Source of the DNA: an uncultured Acetatifactor sp.
GTDB taxonomy: Bacteria; Bacillota; Clostridia; Lachnospirales; Lachnospiraceae
Assembly (NCBI GenBank): GCA_910584375.1
Contig: CAJUAH010000042.1
Span: 1-30,016, forward strand
DNA length: 30,016 nt
Reading direction: 5' to 3'
Shown here: positions 22,210 through 30,016 of the stretch, in pieces
How the letters are laid out: every line of letters starts with the position of its first letter
Numbering within the stretch: position 1 is the stretch's first letter
The notes under the pieces: generated by a model
The model's input: the letters and a program-made list of their open reading frames with translations, nothing else
The model's database searches: none
Told to the model about the DNA's origin: nothing
Translations under genes and position numbers: made by a program

Positions 22210-23454
22210 TTACCGGTCTGTTTCCGTAACGATCCCCTCGTCAGAGATTTCCACATTGACGGATATGCTCTCCAGAAAATCATAGATCCTCCGCTGCTCT
22301 TCCGGCTGGGAGGCATAGACTGTCCTGCATCCCGCCTGCACGGCGGGAACCACCTGTACCGTCAGCTTTGACCCGGTATCGTCTCCGGAAAAATGCAGCT
22401 GCACCAACATGGTATCCAGGGTCTTGCTGTTAAACCAATAATTCCCCAGACTGTAGACGATGGGCTTTCCGTCATAGTATTCCATCCCCTGCAGGCAATG
22501 GCTGTGGGCGCCTATGACCACGTCCGCCCCCGCATCCAGATATTCCCGCCCCGTGTCCTTCTGCACCTGTTCCAGCTCAAAGCTGTACTCCGTTCCCCAG
22601 TGTACAAAGGCAATGCAGAAATCCGCGTTTTCACTGCCCTCCCGAATGGCCTGCAAAAACAGCTCCGTATCATAGCAGCGCAGGATTCCGGGCTCCGTTT
22701 CCGTGGCCTGGGGCGTCATCTTGTATTTCTCCGCCCGGGAGGCCGCCACCAGCGCCACGGTCTTGCCCTCCACCTCCAGATACAGAGGGCTCATGGCCTC
22801 CTCCAGCGTGCGTCCGGCGCCGAAATAGGGGATCTTTGCCTCCTCCAGCACCGTGAAAGTATCCAGCAGGGCCTCTGCCCCGTAATCATAGATATGGTTG
22901 TTGGCCAGCGTCACGGCGTCCACCCCCAGCTGCTCCAGCACCTCCACGCGCTCCGGAGCCGCCCGGAAAGTGTAGGCTTTTCCCTCCAAAGGAGCGCCGC
23001 CTGTACTGTAGGTGAACTCATTGTTCAGGCACATGACGTCCGCCTCCCGCATCAGCTCCACAAGCTCCGGGGAGATGCAGTCGTAAATGCCGCCCGGCTG
23101 CTGATCCATAAAAAGGGTGGTGTCCCAGTTCTCGTCCAGATTGATGTCACCGGCAAAACACAGGGTAAAGTCATATCCTGTATCCGACGCCTCCGTGACA
23201 GGCTCCTGGCGACCGGAAGACGGGCTGGGTTCCTGCTCGAAATCCGAACCGGGCTGCTGCCCTGAGACCATACCCGGCTCCTCCGCCGACTCCGAAACCA
23301 CCCCCGGAGCAGGAGCCGTCTCTGTGATCCCATAGGCGGAGGGGCGAAGGCACTGGGGCAGTACCGATCTGTCCAGATACTGCCACGATCCGCAGCCAGT
23401 CAGCGTCAGGCACAATATAACCAGTATTCCTCTCATCTTCTCTCTATATCTCAT
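22210..23454 (-). CDS. CapA-family lipoprotein, calcineurin-like phosphoesterase fold
   Basis: The 414-residue protein has a lipoprotein signal with LTGC, Cys21, so it is anchored outside the membrane. After a Pro/Glu/Ser-rich spacer (to about residue 90) comes the PGA_cap/CapA domain: LCFAGDINLDENWDTTLFMD, DVMCLNNEFTYSTGGAP, VTLANNHIYDYGAEALLDTF, FCIAFVHWGTEYSFELEQVQ, DVVIGAHSHCLQGMEYYDGK and PIVYSLGNYWF. These carry the metal-binding Asp, Asn and His residues of the fold. Relatives act in poly-gamma-glutamate synthesis or as uncharacterised cell-wall phosphoesterases. No capB or capC is nearby, so a polymer role is not supported. The start has GAAGGAAGGCAT upstream. It follows mgtC by 25 bp. 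Confidence 0.9.
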   Translation of the reverse strand: MRYREKMRGILVILCLTLTGCGSWQYLDRSVLPQCLRPSAYGITETAPAPGVVSESAEEPGMVSGQQPGSDFEQEPSPSSGRQEPVTEASDTGYDFTLCFAGDINLDENWDTTLFMDQQPGGIYDCISPELVELMREADVMCLNNEFTYSTGGAPLEGKAYTFRAAPERVEVLEQLGVDAVTLANNHIYDYGAEALLDTFTVLEEAKIPYFGAGRTLEEAMSPLYLEVEGKTVALVAASRAEKYKMTPQATETEPGILRCYDTELFLQAIREGSENADFCIAFVHWGTEYSFELEQVQKDTGREYLDAGADVVIGAHSHCLQGMEYYDGKPIVYSLGNYWFNSKTLDTMLVQLHFSGDDTGSKLTVQVVPAVQAGCRTVYASQPEEQRRIYDFLESISVNVEISDEGIVTETDR

Positions 23455-23479
23455 ATGCCTTCCTTCTTTCCTGACCCTC

Positions 23480-24160
23480 TCACATAAAGTCCACCGCCAC
23501 GACTCCCTCTGTCTTCATGAAAATATCATAGATCGCCTCCCGCTCCACCGATTTTTTCACAAAGAGAACCATATGAACGGAGATCCCCTCACCCGGCGTC
23601 CGGGGTTCGCTCATATCCATGGAGTCTATGACGATACCGGTTTCCTTTAGTTTCCGGATAACATTATGCAAATCCCTGCTGCCCTCCAGATCCACAAACA
23701 CATTGCAGTAGCGGGAGTGCTGGGCCGCGAACCGTTCCACATAGGGCAGCGCATGCAGGGAAAACAGCATCATGGCCGTGATCAGCACGCCGCCCTCCAC
23801 AAAACCGATCCCCACAGCCAGTCCCACGCAGGCGCTGGCCCACAGGGTGGCGGCAGTGGTCAGTCCCCTGACCCGGTGCCGGGATATGATGATCGTACCC
23901 ACGCCGATAAAGCCCACGCCGCTGATGACCTGGGCCGCCAGCCGGTTCATATTGGCCAGCCCAGGCAGATAGACCTGGATATACTGCTCCGTCAGCATGA
24001 CCAGCGTCGCGCCGAGACAGACGATCGTGATCGTCTTCGTGCCCGCGCCGCGATGTTTCATTCCCCTGTCCAGACCGATGATGCCGCCCAGGATCGTTGC
24101 CGCGACGACCCGAATCAATATGTTCTGTATACTCCATGCTGCGAAAATACCTGGGATCAT
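23480..24160 (-). CDS. MgtC/SapB family membrane protein
   Basis: The 226-residue protein opens MIPGIFAAWSIQNILIRVVA and contains the MgtC signature: ILGGIIGLDRGMKHRGAGTK, TITIVCLGATLVML, QVISGVGFIGVGTIIISRHR, VRGLTTAATLWASACVGLAV. There are about five membrane helices. A C-terminal ACT-like cytoplasmic domain follows (NVFVDLEGSRDLHNVIRKLK, VVAVDFM). Relatives are linked to Mg2+ limitation and acid or phosphate stress, often by modulating ATPase or transport activity. AAAGGAGACAACAC sets the start. It lies 62 bp after the solute-binding gene and 25 bp before capA, so it is probably co-transcribed with both. Confidence 0.93.
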   Translation of the reverse strand: MIPGIFAAWSIQNILIRVVAATILGGIIGLDRGMKHRGAGTKTITIVCLGATLVMLTEQYIQVYLPGLANMNRLAAQVISGVGFIGVGTIIISRHRVRGLTTAATLWASACVGLAVGIGFVEGGVLITAMMLFSLHALPYVERFAAQHSRYCNVFVDLEGSRDLHNVIRKLKETGIVIDSMDMSEPRTPGEGISVHMVLFVKKSVEREAIYDIFMKTEGVVAVDFM

Positions 24161-24222
24161 GTGTTGTCTCCTTTATATATATGGACATTTTAACACAAAA
24201 CCTCCGCAAAGGATAGACTGTA

Positions 24223-26601
24223 TCAACTGTTTTCGTCCAGATAAATCTGCACCCGGCTATTGATGACGCCCGCCGCAGCCTCGGCAGTCTGGTTCCCCGC
24301 ACACATGGCGGCCAGTTCCTCGGCGATGATCCGGTTGATCTGGGAATAGTTCGGCGGGGCTGCCCCGCAGCTCTCCAAAAAGGCGCCGGCACGGTGAAGA
24401 GACGTGTCGCCCTCCCCAAAGACCGGCATCTCCCGCGGGGCATATCCCCCCATATACACCAGTCTGCCGGATTCCTCCTCCACAATATAGTCATTCGGAC
24501 ACAGCCTGCGGACGCTCAAACACATGGAATACTGTTTTGCCTGCAGCTCTTCTCCCAGCAATATCTCCAGAAAACAGGCCGCCTCCTCCTGCCGCCCTAT
24601 ATTCGCGTTTACCACCAGTACGCCGCCCTCCGCTGTCAGATAACTTCCGCCGGAACCCTCTGTGGGATACCCTACGATCCTGCCGCCCTCTGTCTCCAGG
24701 TGGACAAAGAAATCAAGGAAATCACTTATGTTAGTGAAATGCCCCAGCAGGACGTCCCGCCCCCCATTCAGCCAGGCCTCCCGGTTCACCAAAGCGCCGC
24801 TTTGATCCGTGCCTGCGCACTCCAGCAGGCTGACGAACCTCTGGTCGTCAAAATGGCATTTCCTGTTGTCCCAATCGATCAGAAAGGAATCCGCCAGAGA
24901 GTACTTGGTAAGTTCCAGCATTGTGAGAGATGGAGGCGTGTATTTTCCCATCATATAATCCGGGAGATTACGAATCGCCCCAGACAGTTTTCCCGCCTCC
25001 ATCAGAGCAATCACATCTTCCAGTCTCCAGTTGTCCCCCGTCCATACGTCCCCTGCCACGACCAGAGTCTCCGCCTGCACCCCCGCCGGTATCCCCAGCA
25101 GTTTTCCATGAACGGTTCCGATCTCCAGGGCTCCGGGCAATATCTCATCCCGCAGTTTTCGGGGGATCAGTTCCCCCATATCCAGCAGCAGTCCCTTCTC
25201 CTCCAGCATACGCATATCCTCGGTGGAGACAAACAGCAGATCCGGCCCCTTCCCCTGGGTAAGCTCCGCCATTATCCTGTCCCGGGCCTCCGGGGAAGAG
25301 ACGTCTTCATATTCATAGACAATCCCTGGCGTCTCCATGGTAGCCAGCGCGGCGCAGGCCGCCACCCGCGCTTTGGACTCTCCCCCCGCGGTGAGGTCGG
25401 CCACCCGGACCACACCGTCTCCGGCTGCCTTCTCCTCTGTCAGCGCGGCAAACCATTCCCTGGGTTTCCCGTCCCTGTATCTGGTCAGGCGCAGCACCGG
25501 GAGCTGTCCCTCCCGCAGCGCCAGCATGGTCCGGTAACCCACGTCCATACCCGCCGCCCGAAAGTCAAAGATCTGTTCCTGGCTGCCGCTCCTGCTGTTC
25601 CATCTTACGATACTCTCCTGGGCTGCCTCGCTCCGCCGGTAATAGATATCCTCTCCCTGCATGCCGTACATCTGTACAATGAACGGGCTACGGGCCTCCA
25701 TCCGTCCCAGGGATCGCAGTTCCCCTGCCTCCCTGTCTGCCCACAGAAATGCGTAGCTGTTTTCTGCATCGTCATAGACCGGAAAGACCAACTCTCCCTC
25801 CGGGGTGCGCATGGGTTCCCCGATCTGCTGCTCCTGCCATTCCTCATATTCCAGCAGCAGATTCCCGCTGCTGTCAAACAGATAGAGTCCGCCGCTGCCA
25901 TCTTCCTTTTCATCCACAACATAGATATTCCCCTTTCCGTCACAGTGCCAGTTGACAGCGCGCAGTGCAGGCATATCCGCAGCCTCTTCCCTGATAATCC
26001 CTTTCTCCAAATAGAACTCCCAAAGATCCACCGTCCGGGAAATGCCTGTCAGATCCGTACAGAGCATTCTGTCCGCAGTCTGACGGTACATGCCCTCCTC
26101 ATCCTGCTCATAGTCTGCAAAACGCAGTACATAATGCTCCCTGTCCAGCATATCCATACTGTCCAGCACGCCCATGGGGCTGTCCAGCCCCAAGTCCGGC
26201 AGCGTAAACCGTTTCACCGTATTTTCCCCGCTGGTGGTGTCATGGATATCCAGAACATACGCCGTCTTCAGCCGGGAGTCCATATACGGTTCCGCGCCCA
26301 GATACCAGAACAGCTCCCCGCATACGCCGGAGTCCAGACTGACCAATTCTTTCTCCCCGTCCGGGTCCGTGCTGCTCTTATGCTCCCAGGGCTGGAACTG
26401 TACTGCCCACAGCGTCTGTTCCTCCCCGGGCCTGTCCGGTGCGGCAAACCCGGCCGCCCAGGCAGGTTCTTCCCCTGCGGCCCCGTGCACAGACTCACTT
26501 GCGGGATCGGTCTGCTGTCCTGTGCCGTCCTGCTGCCCGCAGGCAGACAGACACAGTACACATACCAGCGCAAGGCATATTCCTTTATAAGCTCCAGACA
26601 T
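24223..26601 (-). CDS. Propeller-containing ABC-type solute-binding lipoprotein (paralogue 1)
   Basis: The 792-residue lipoprotein has the lipobox LSAC with Cys21. Residues of about 60-390 contain repeated W/Y-x-D and G-N-I/L-Y motifs such as CDGKGNIYVVDEKEDGSGGL and YLFDSSGNLLLEYEEW, indicating a beta-propeller. From about 420 a family 1 extracellular solute-binding domain follows: VYEYEDVSSPEARDRIMAEL, GPDLLFVSTEDMRMLEEKGL, DMGELIPRK, LLGIPAGVQAETLVV. It ends EELAAMCAGNQTAEAAAGVI. The fusion is far longer than ordinary sugar-binding proteins (about 450). No permease genes are in the window. GGAGGAGCGAAAA sets the start. A strong promoter and four phased repeats precede it. Confidence 0.88.
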   Translation of the reverse strand: MSGAYKGICLALVCVLCLSACGQQDGTGQQTDPASESVHGAAGEEPAWAAGFAAPDRPGEEQTLWAVQFQPWEHKSSTDPDGEKELVSLDSGVCGELFWYLGAEPYMDSRLKTAYVLDIHDTTSGENTVKRFTLPDLGLDSPMGVLDSMDMLDREHYVLRFADYEQDEEGMYRQTADRMLCTDLTGISRTVDLWEFYLEKGIIREEAADMPALRAVNWHCDGKGNIYVVDEKEDGSGGLYLFDSSGNLLLEYEEWQEQQIGEPMRTPEGELVFPVYDDAENSYAFLWADREAGELRSLGRMEARSPFIVQMYGMQGEDIYYRRSEAAQESIVRWNSRSGSQEQIFDFRAAGMDVGYRTMLALREGQLPVLRLTRYRDGKPREWFAALTEEKAAGDGVVRVADLTAGGESKARVAACAALATMETPGIVYEYEDVSSPEARDRIMAELTQGKGPDLLFVSTEDMRMLEEKGLLLDMGELIPRKLRDEILPGALEIGTVHGKLLGIPAGVQAETLVVAGDVWTGDNWRLEDVIALMEAGKLSGAIRNLPDYMMGKYTPPSLTMLELTKYSLADSFLIDWDNRKCHFDDQRFVSLLECAGTDQSGALVNREAWLNGGRDVLLGHFTNISDFLDFFVHLETEGGRIVGYPTEGSGGSYLTAEGGVLVVNANIGRQEEAACFLEILLGEELQAKQYSMCLSVRRLCPNDYIVEEESGRLVYMGGYAPREMPVFGEGDTSLHRAGAFLESCGAAPPNYSQINRIIAEELAAMCAGNQTAEAAAGVINSRVQIYLDENS

Positions 26602-26648
26602 TTTTCGCTCCTCCTTATCAATCCCCGATCACTCCACCGTCTGGGCTT

Positions 26649-26677
26649 ACTATAACATGTCGTCCTCCGTTCCACAA
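26649..26677 (-). promoter_or_regulatory. Promoter of solute-binding lipoprotein paralogue 1
   Basis: On the minus strand, TTGTGG (26672-26677), a 17-bp spacer and TATAGT (26649-26654), about 50 bp before the start at 26601. The run of TTTAA repeats begins 5 bp upstream of the -35 box. Confidence 0.7.
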
Positions 26678-26681
26678 TCGG

Positions 26682-26720
26682 CTTAAAGAAACGTTAAATA
26701 CTCTTAAAGGAATCTTAAAA
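26682..26720 (-). promoter_or_regulatory. Helically phased TTTAA repeats, probable activator site
   Basis: TTAAA on the plus strand recurs at 26683, 26694, 26704 and 26715, spacings of 11, 10 and 11 bp. On the minus strand the sites read TTTAAG or TTTAAC on the same helix face, directly upstream of the -35. This is the layout of PhoB/OmpR-class response-regulator sites, for example the direct repeats bound by PhoP of Bacillus. The regulator is not in the window. Confidence 0.5.
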
Positions 26721-26742
26721 AACGCTGGGCTTTTCGCCGATT

Positions 26743-28986
26743 TTACCGGGATTCCTGCAAAAGCAGGGATACCCTGCTCTGAATCTTTTCCGCCGTCCTG
26801 CTAAGATCCGCCTGTCCCTGAAAATACATTTCCGCCTCCTCGTTTATGATATTCTGGATCGCCGGACAGGTCTTATACCGGTTTCCCGCGCTCTCCACCA
26901 GCGCTATGACCGCATCCACCTCCTCCCGGCTGGCCTCGTATACATAGATGATGAAACTGCCGGCGTCATAATATCCGTTGCTCATTTTTTCGACTCTATC
27001 CTGGGAGATAGAATAGTGTTCCCGCATGGACGACGCCAGCACCTGCTCAAACTGCTCTTCCACCACCGGGAAGCCCCGTCCGTCATATCCGTGCAGCAGA
27101 TAGAACTTTACAAACTCCCACGCCCCTGCCTGGTTTGCGCTGGCCGCGTTGACCGCCACCTCGCTGAGCGTGAAAGCGACGGATGTCCCCGAACCCTCCG
27201 CCGCCGGATAACCGATAAAGGAGATTTTGTCGCCGTACAGCGCCTTCTGTATCTGATAGTCCGCCACACTGGAGATGATACCCAGGGAAAGCACCGTCTC
27301 CCAGCGCATGATACTTTCTCCATGGGTCATGCCGTTATAGTCTCCCGCATATTCTTTGGCAAAAAGCAGCAGGCTCGAAAAATATTCTCCCTCAAAGTCA
27401 CAGGTCCCGTTCTCCCAGTCCACAAACTCATCCATGGACGCAGAACAGAGGTTGGTCAGCACCGGTTCATCCGCGGAAAATCCCGCTATGGCGTTTATAT
27501 CCTTCCCACTGTTTGCCAGGAGACGCTGTAATTCCTCAAAAGTAACGCCCGTCCGCCCCTCCGTCACATCGCTGTAGCCCCACATGGAATGGAGTTGGAA
27601 CGACGGGGCGATGCTGTACAGTTTCCCATGGCTCTCGCAGGCTTTTACCACAGACTGCACCAGCATATCCCGGGAGATATCCCCGTCCTTCCCCATAAAC
27701 TCATACAGATCCGCCAGTACGCCTTTTTCACAGAGCATACTGTAGTCGATCCCCGATACCGCAATGATATCCGGGGCTTTTCCCGTGACGATATCCAGAT
27801 TCAGCCGACTGGCGGCCTCCTCATAGCTCTCCGCCTGGGCGAAGTAGTCCACGATTTCAACCCTGTACCTGTCGCTGTAACGGTTAAACTCCGCCGCCGT
27901 CTGCTCCAGATCCTGCGTAGTCATGACCACGCCGAGAGTCACCGTCTCTTTTTCCGCCGTACCCAGCGTAAAAGATATCAGTTCCGCATATCCCGCATCT
28001 CCGTGGTTGTCTATGATCTCGATGACGTCCCCCCGCTTTGCGAGAGACAGAATATCCGCGGCAAAGACGCCATAGGTTGACAGACTCAGTACCTTGGATC
28101 TTTCCTGTGTCCCGTAGGTATATTCACAGAGCTCGTTGTCCTGACAGTACAGAAAGCCGTCGGCCGTAGACGCCATATGCTCCGGCCGGGCGTCCGTGAA
28201 ATTCTCCAGCCTCAGCGCCTCCCCCCGCTCTCTTCGCTCCACATCCATCTCCTGTAGATAGATGCCCTCCCTGTCCTTAACGGTAAAACGGGGCGTGCCA
28301 TCCCCGCCGATCCCGAACAGCAATACCTGCGTGCCTTTGACATCCCGGATCTCCTCATAATAAACGGTCTGAAACTGCCCGTCCCTGACATAGACGCGGT
28401 CCGCATAGCACCATACTTCTCCGTCGTCCTCCATTATGGGGACCATCATATGACACCAGACATACAGATACCCTCTGGCATCGGTACAGACTCCCCGCAG
28501 CGTCAGTTCATCCGCACGACTGGCGTCCTCCAGCTCCATCTCCATCTGGTTCCGAAAGCCATTCTCCGCGTCGAATTTCCATATTCCCGCTCTTCCCTCC
28601 TGCCTGCCCAGCAGATACACATTGCCGTCCCGGTCCGCCGCCAGCCCCGACGGACTAATGCCCTCCGGCAGCCGGAATGTGCCGTCCACCGTCAGGCTTT
28701 CCCTGTCTATGCTGTCCAGCAGCGTCAATCCGTCCCGGGTATAAATCCCATATAGGACGTCCGCCGCCAGCACCTGGGTATAGGGATTCTCCAACCGGGC
28801 ATACCTGGCCTGCCAGGAGAGAGCCTCCTCCTGGGGAAAGCCCGGAGCGGGCTGTGGGCCCGGCGTGCTTTCCGCACCGGCCGAAGGAACTCCCTGTTCC
28901 TTTCCCGTCCCCCGTTGCCCACAGGCCGTCATAAAACACAATAACAGGAATAATGACAGTATCCCTGCGAAACGATATCCGCGCAT
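26743..28986 (-). CDS. Propeller-containing ABC-type solute-binding lipoprotein (paralogue 2)
   Basis: The 747-residue lipoprotein has the lipobox MTAC with Cys22. The N-terminal half shows propeller-like strands: ISPSGLAADRDGNVYLLGRQ, VCTDARGYLYVWCHMM, MASTADGFLYCQDNELCEYT. From about 340 a family 1 solute-binding domain follows: TVTLGVVMTTQDLEQTAAEF, NLDIVTGKAPDIIAVSGIDY, CEKGVLADLYEFM, CESHGKLYSIAPSFQLHSMW. It ends NIINEEAEMYFQGQADLSRT. Architecture matches the neighbouring gene 140 bp downstream, so the two arose by duplication or were kept as a pair. GGGGAGGAGGGATCAAT sets the start. It is divergent from the esterase gene. Confidence 0.88.
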   Translation of the reverse strand: MRGYRFAGILSLFLLLCFMTACGQRGTGKEQGVPSAGAESTPGPQPAPGFPQEEALSWQARYARLENPYTQVLAADVLYGIYTRDGLTLLDSIDRESLTVDGTFRLPEGISPSGLAADRDGNVYLLGRQEGRAGIWKFDAENGFRNQMEMELEDASRADELTLRGVCTDARGYLYVWCHMMVPIMEDDGEVWCYADRVYVRDGQFQTVYYEEIRDVKGTQVLLFGIGGDGTPRFTVKDREGIYLQEMDVERRERGEALRLENFTDARPEHMASTADGFLYCQDNELCEYTYGTQERSKVLSLSTYGVFAADILSLAKRGDVIEIIDNHGDAGYAELISFTLGTAEKETVTLGVVMTTQDLEQTAAEFNRYSDRYRVEIVDYFAQAESYEEAASRLNLDIVTGKAPDIIAVSGIDYSMLCEKGVLADLYEFMGKDGDISRDMLVQSVVKACESHGKLYSIAPSFQLHSMWGYSDVTEGRTGVTFEELQRLLANSGKDINAIAGFSADEPVLTNLCSASMDEFVDWENGTCDFEGEYFSSLLLFAKEYAGDYNGMTHGESIMRWETVLSLGIISSVADYQIQKALYGDKISFIGYPAAEGSGTSVAFTLSEVAVNAASANQAGAWEFVKFYLLHGYDGRGFPVVEEQFEQVLASSMREHYSISQDRVEKMSNGYYDAGSFIIYVYEASREEVDAVIALVESAGNRYKTCPAIQNIINEEAEMYFQGQADLSRTAEKIQSRVSLLLQESR

Positions 28987-29076
28987 ATTGATCCCTCCTC
29001 CCCTCTAACCCTAGCGGGGCGGAGACACATATTTGTATCATAAGAATAAACTTTCTCAAATCATGCTTTTAATTTA

Positions 29077-29105
29077 TTGATTTTTATTTGGAAATCTCAT
29101 ATAAT
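29077..29105 (+). promoter_or_regulatory. Promoter of the esterase gene
   Basis: TTGATT at 29077-29082, an exact 17-bp spacer and a perfect TATAAT at 29100-29105, about 50 bp before the start at 29154. It lies in an AT-rich divergent intergenic region shared with solute-binding paralogue 2. Confidence 0.75.
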
Positions 29106-29153
29106 TTGATCATTACAGAATAAGGCTGAATTGCAATACCGGGAGGGAAAACC

Positions 29154-29945
29154 ATGGCAAACATAACCGTTAAATATTTTTCCGACTGCCTGATGAGGCA
29201 TACCACATTTGAGATGTTTCTTCCGAACGATCCGCGCGCCGACCAGCTCTGGGGGCAGCAGGACGATCCCTGCCGGAAACGTCCGATGAAGACGCTGTTC
29301 CTGCTGCACGGTTATACGGGCAGCGCGGGCAACTATGTGCCGGAATATCTCTCGGAGCGCTACAACTTCGCGGTGATCGCCCCCAATGGGGAGAACGGTT
29401 TCTGGCTTGACGGCATCTCCACGGGGCACAAATACTGTACCCTGCTGGGAGAGGAAATGCTCAATTATGTGCGCAGGACTTTCGGGCTGGCGAAAAGCGC
29501 CGAAGACACCTGTATCCTGGGCATGTCAATGGGCGGGTTCGGCGCGCTGCACACAGGACTCGCCTACCCGGATCATTTTGGCAGGATCGGGGCCATGTCC
29601 TCCGCCCTTATCGTCCATGAGGTGGCGGAGATGAAACCCGGCACGGACAATAACGTGGCCAACTATGAATATTACCGGGAATGCTTTGGAGATCCACAGC
29701 GGGTACTGGAGAGCGACAACAACCCGGAGACCCTTGTGGATAAGCTCAGAACACAGAATAAAAAAATCCCTGAAATATATATGTGCTGCGGCACGGAAGA
29801 TTTTCTTCTTGAGCGCAACAGGGCGTTTCATCAGTTTCTGGAGAGCAGGGACGTCCCCCACCAGTACCACGAGAGCGGCGGGAACCATGACATACAGTTC
29901 TGGAACGAGTACACGGAAAAGATCGTGCGGTGGATGTTTGCGTGA
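29154..29945 (+). CDS. Alpha/beta-hydrolase esterase (esterase D/tributyrin esterase type)
   Basis: The 263-residue cytoplasmic protein has the oxyanion segment LFLLHGYTGSAGNYVPE, the nucleophile elbow GMSMGGFGA with Ser125, the likely acid in CGTEDFLL (Asp216) and the catalytic His in GGNHD (His245). Order and spacing match the putative esterase (PF00756) family, whose members cleave acetyl, tributyrin or S-formylglutathione esters. The substrate is not evident, though deacetylation of plant glycans would fit the carbohydrate genes in the window. GGGAGGGAAAACC sets the start at 29154. No clear terminator is seen in the last 70 bases. Confidence 0.92.
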   Translation: MANITVKYFSDCLMRHTTFEMFLPNDPRADQLWGQQDDPCRKRPMKTLFLLHGYTGSAGNYVPEYLSERYNFAVIAPNGENGFWLDGISTGHKYCTLLGEEMLNYVRRTFGLAKSAEDTCILGMSMGGFGALHTGLAYPDHFGRIGAMSSALIVHEVAEMKPGTDNNVANYEYYRECFGDPQRVLESDNNPETLVDKLRTQNKKIPEIYMCCGTEDFLLERNRAFHQFLESRDVPHQYHESGGNHDIQFWNEYTEKIVRWMFA

Positions 29946-30016
29946 CAGACATCCACCGGGGAGAGGCTGTAAAAAATTCTGTGTCTATGGGTAAAAATCT
30001 TTTTTGATAAGAATTA

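Noticed and set aside
22210..23454. Poly-gamma-glutamate capsule operon
   Set aside because: Only a CapA-like protein is present. No CapB, CapC or ligase gene is near, and the neighbours are MgtC and solute-binding lipoproteins.
24394..26655. Long plus-strand open frame (753 codons) opposite solute-binding paralogue 1
   Set aside because: It is the antisense shadow of a clear lipoprotein gene. It has no start signal, and its His/Pro/Gln-rich composition shows no domain.

Overview
The window looks like a chromosomal segment of a gut Clostridia bacterium, most likely Lachnospiraceae. That placement is inferred from moderately high GC, strong AGGAGG-type ribosome binding sites, TTGACA/TATAAT promoters, AraC-type regulators, lipoprotein sugar-binding proteins and many glycan-use genes. 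No rRNA or marker gene fixes the species.

Layout. (1) 1-545: remains of a GH94 disaccharide phosphorylase gene, frameshifted in a G-tract and cut off at an unrelated hairpin-rich end. (2) 678-4852: a plus-strand amino-sugar and glucan block: nagB, nagA and an intracellular GH13 enzyme with a repeat linker. (3) 4966-7265: a small coiled-coil protein, a TIM-barrel sugar-phosphate isomerase-like protein and an AraC/GyrI-like regulator. (4) 7432-9711: a 759-residue protein of no family I recognise. (5) 9858-15160: a tight minus-strand run of AAC(6')-like acetyltransferase, GH43, K+ channel, nitroreductase, lipoprotein and GNAT. (6) 15290-21279: a tRNA-bounded accessory stretch. It has tRNA-Val, then a chimeric pseudo-tRNA with a decayed terminator, scraps of a type I restriction locus (recombinase N-terminus, hsdS C-terminus) beside an intact RhuM gene, a GNAT, and an AraC regulator paired with a C39/BtrH-like protein. 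It ends at an intact Glu-Met/Ile2-Asp tRNA operon whose 3' end and terminator match the pseudo-tRNA. (7) 21455-21775: a compact Fst/par-like type I toxin-antitoxin candidate. (8) 21809-28986: a small hypothetical protein, CapA, MgtC and two paralogous propeller-plus-solute-binding lipoproteins. (9) 29154-29945: an esterase.

The strongest undescribed system is the type I toxin-antitoxin candidate. A 28-codon hydrophobic peptide gene and a convergent antisense RNA share one bidirectional hairpin. Two direct repeats, split at the toxin mRNA 5' end and start codon but contiguous in the antisense RNA, supply complementarity. This is the architecture of the Enterococcus pAD1 par locus. The second point of interest is the tRNA-flanked, largely deleted restriction island.
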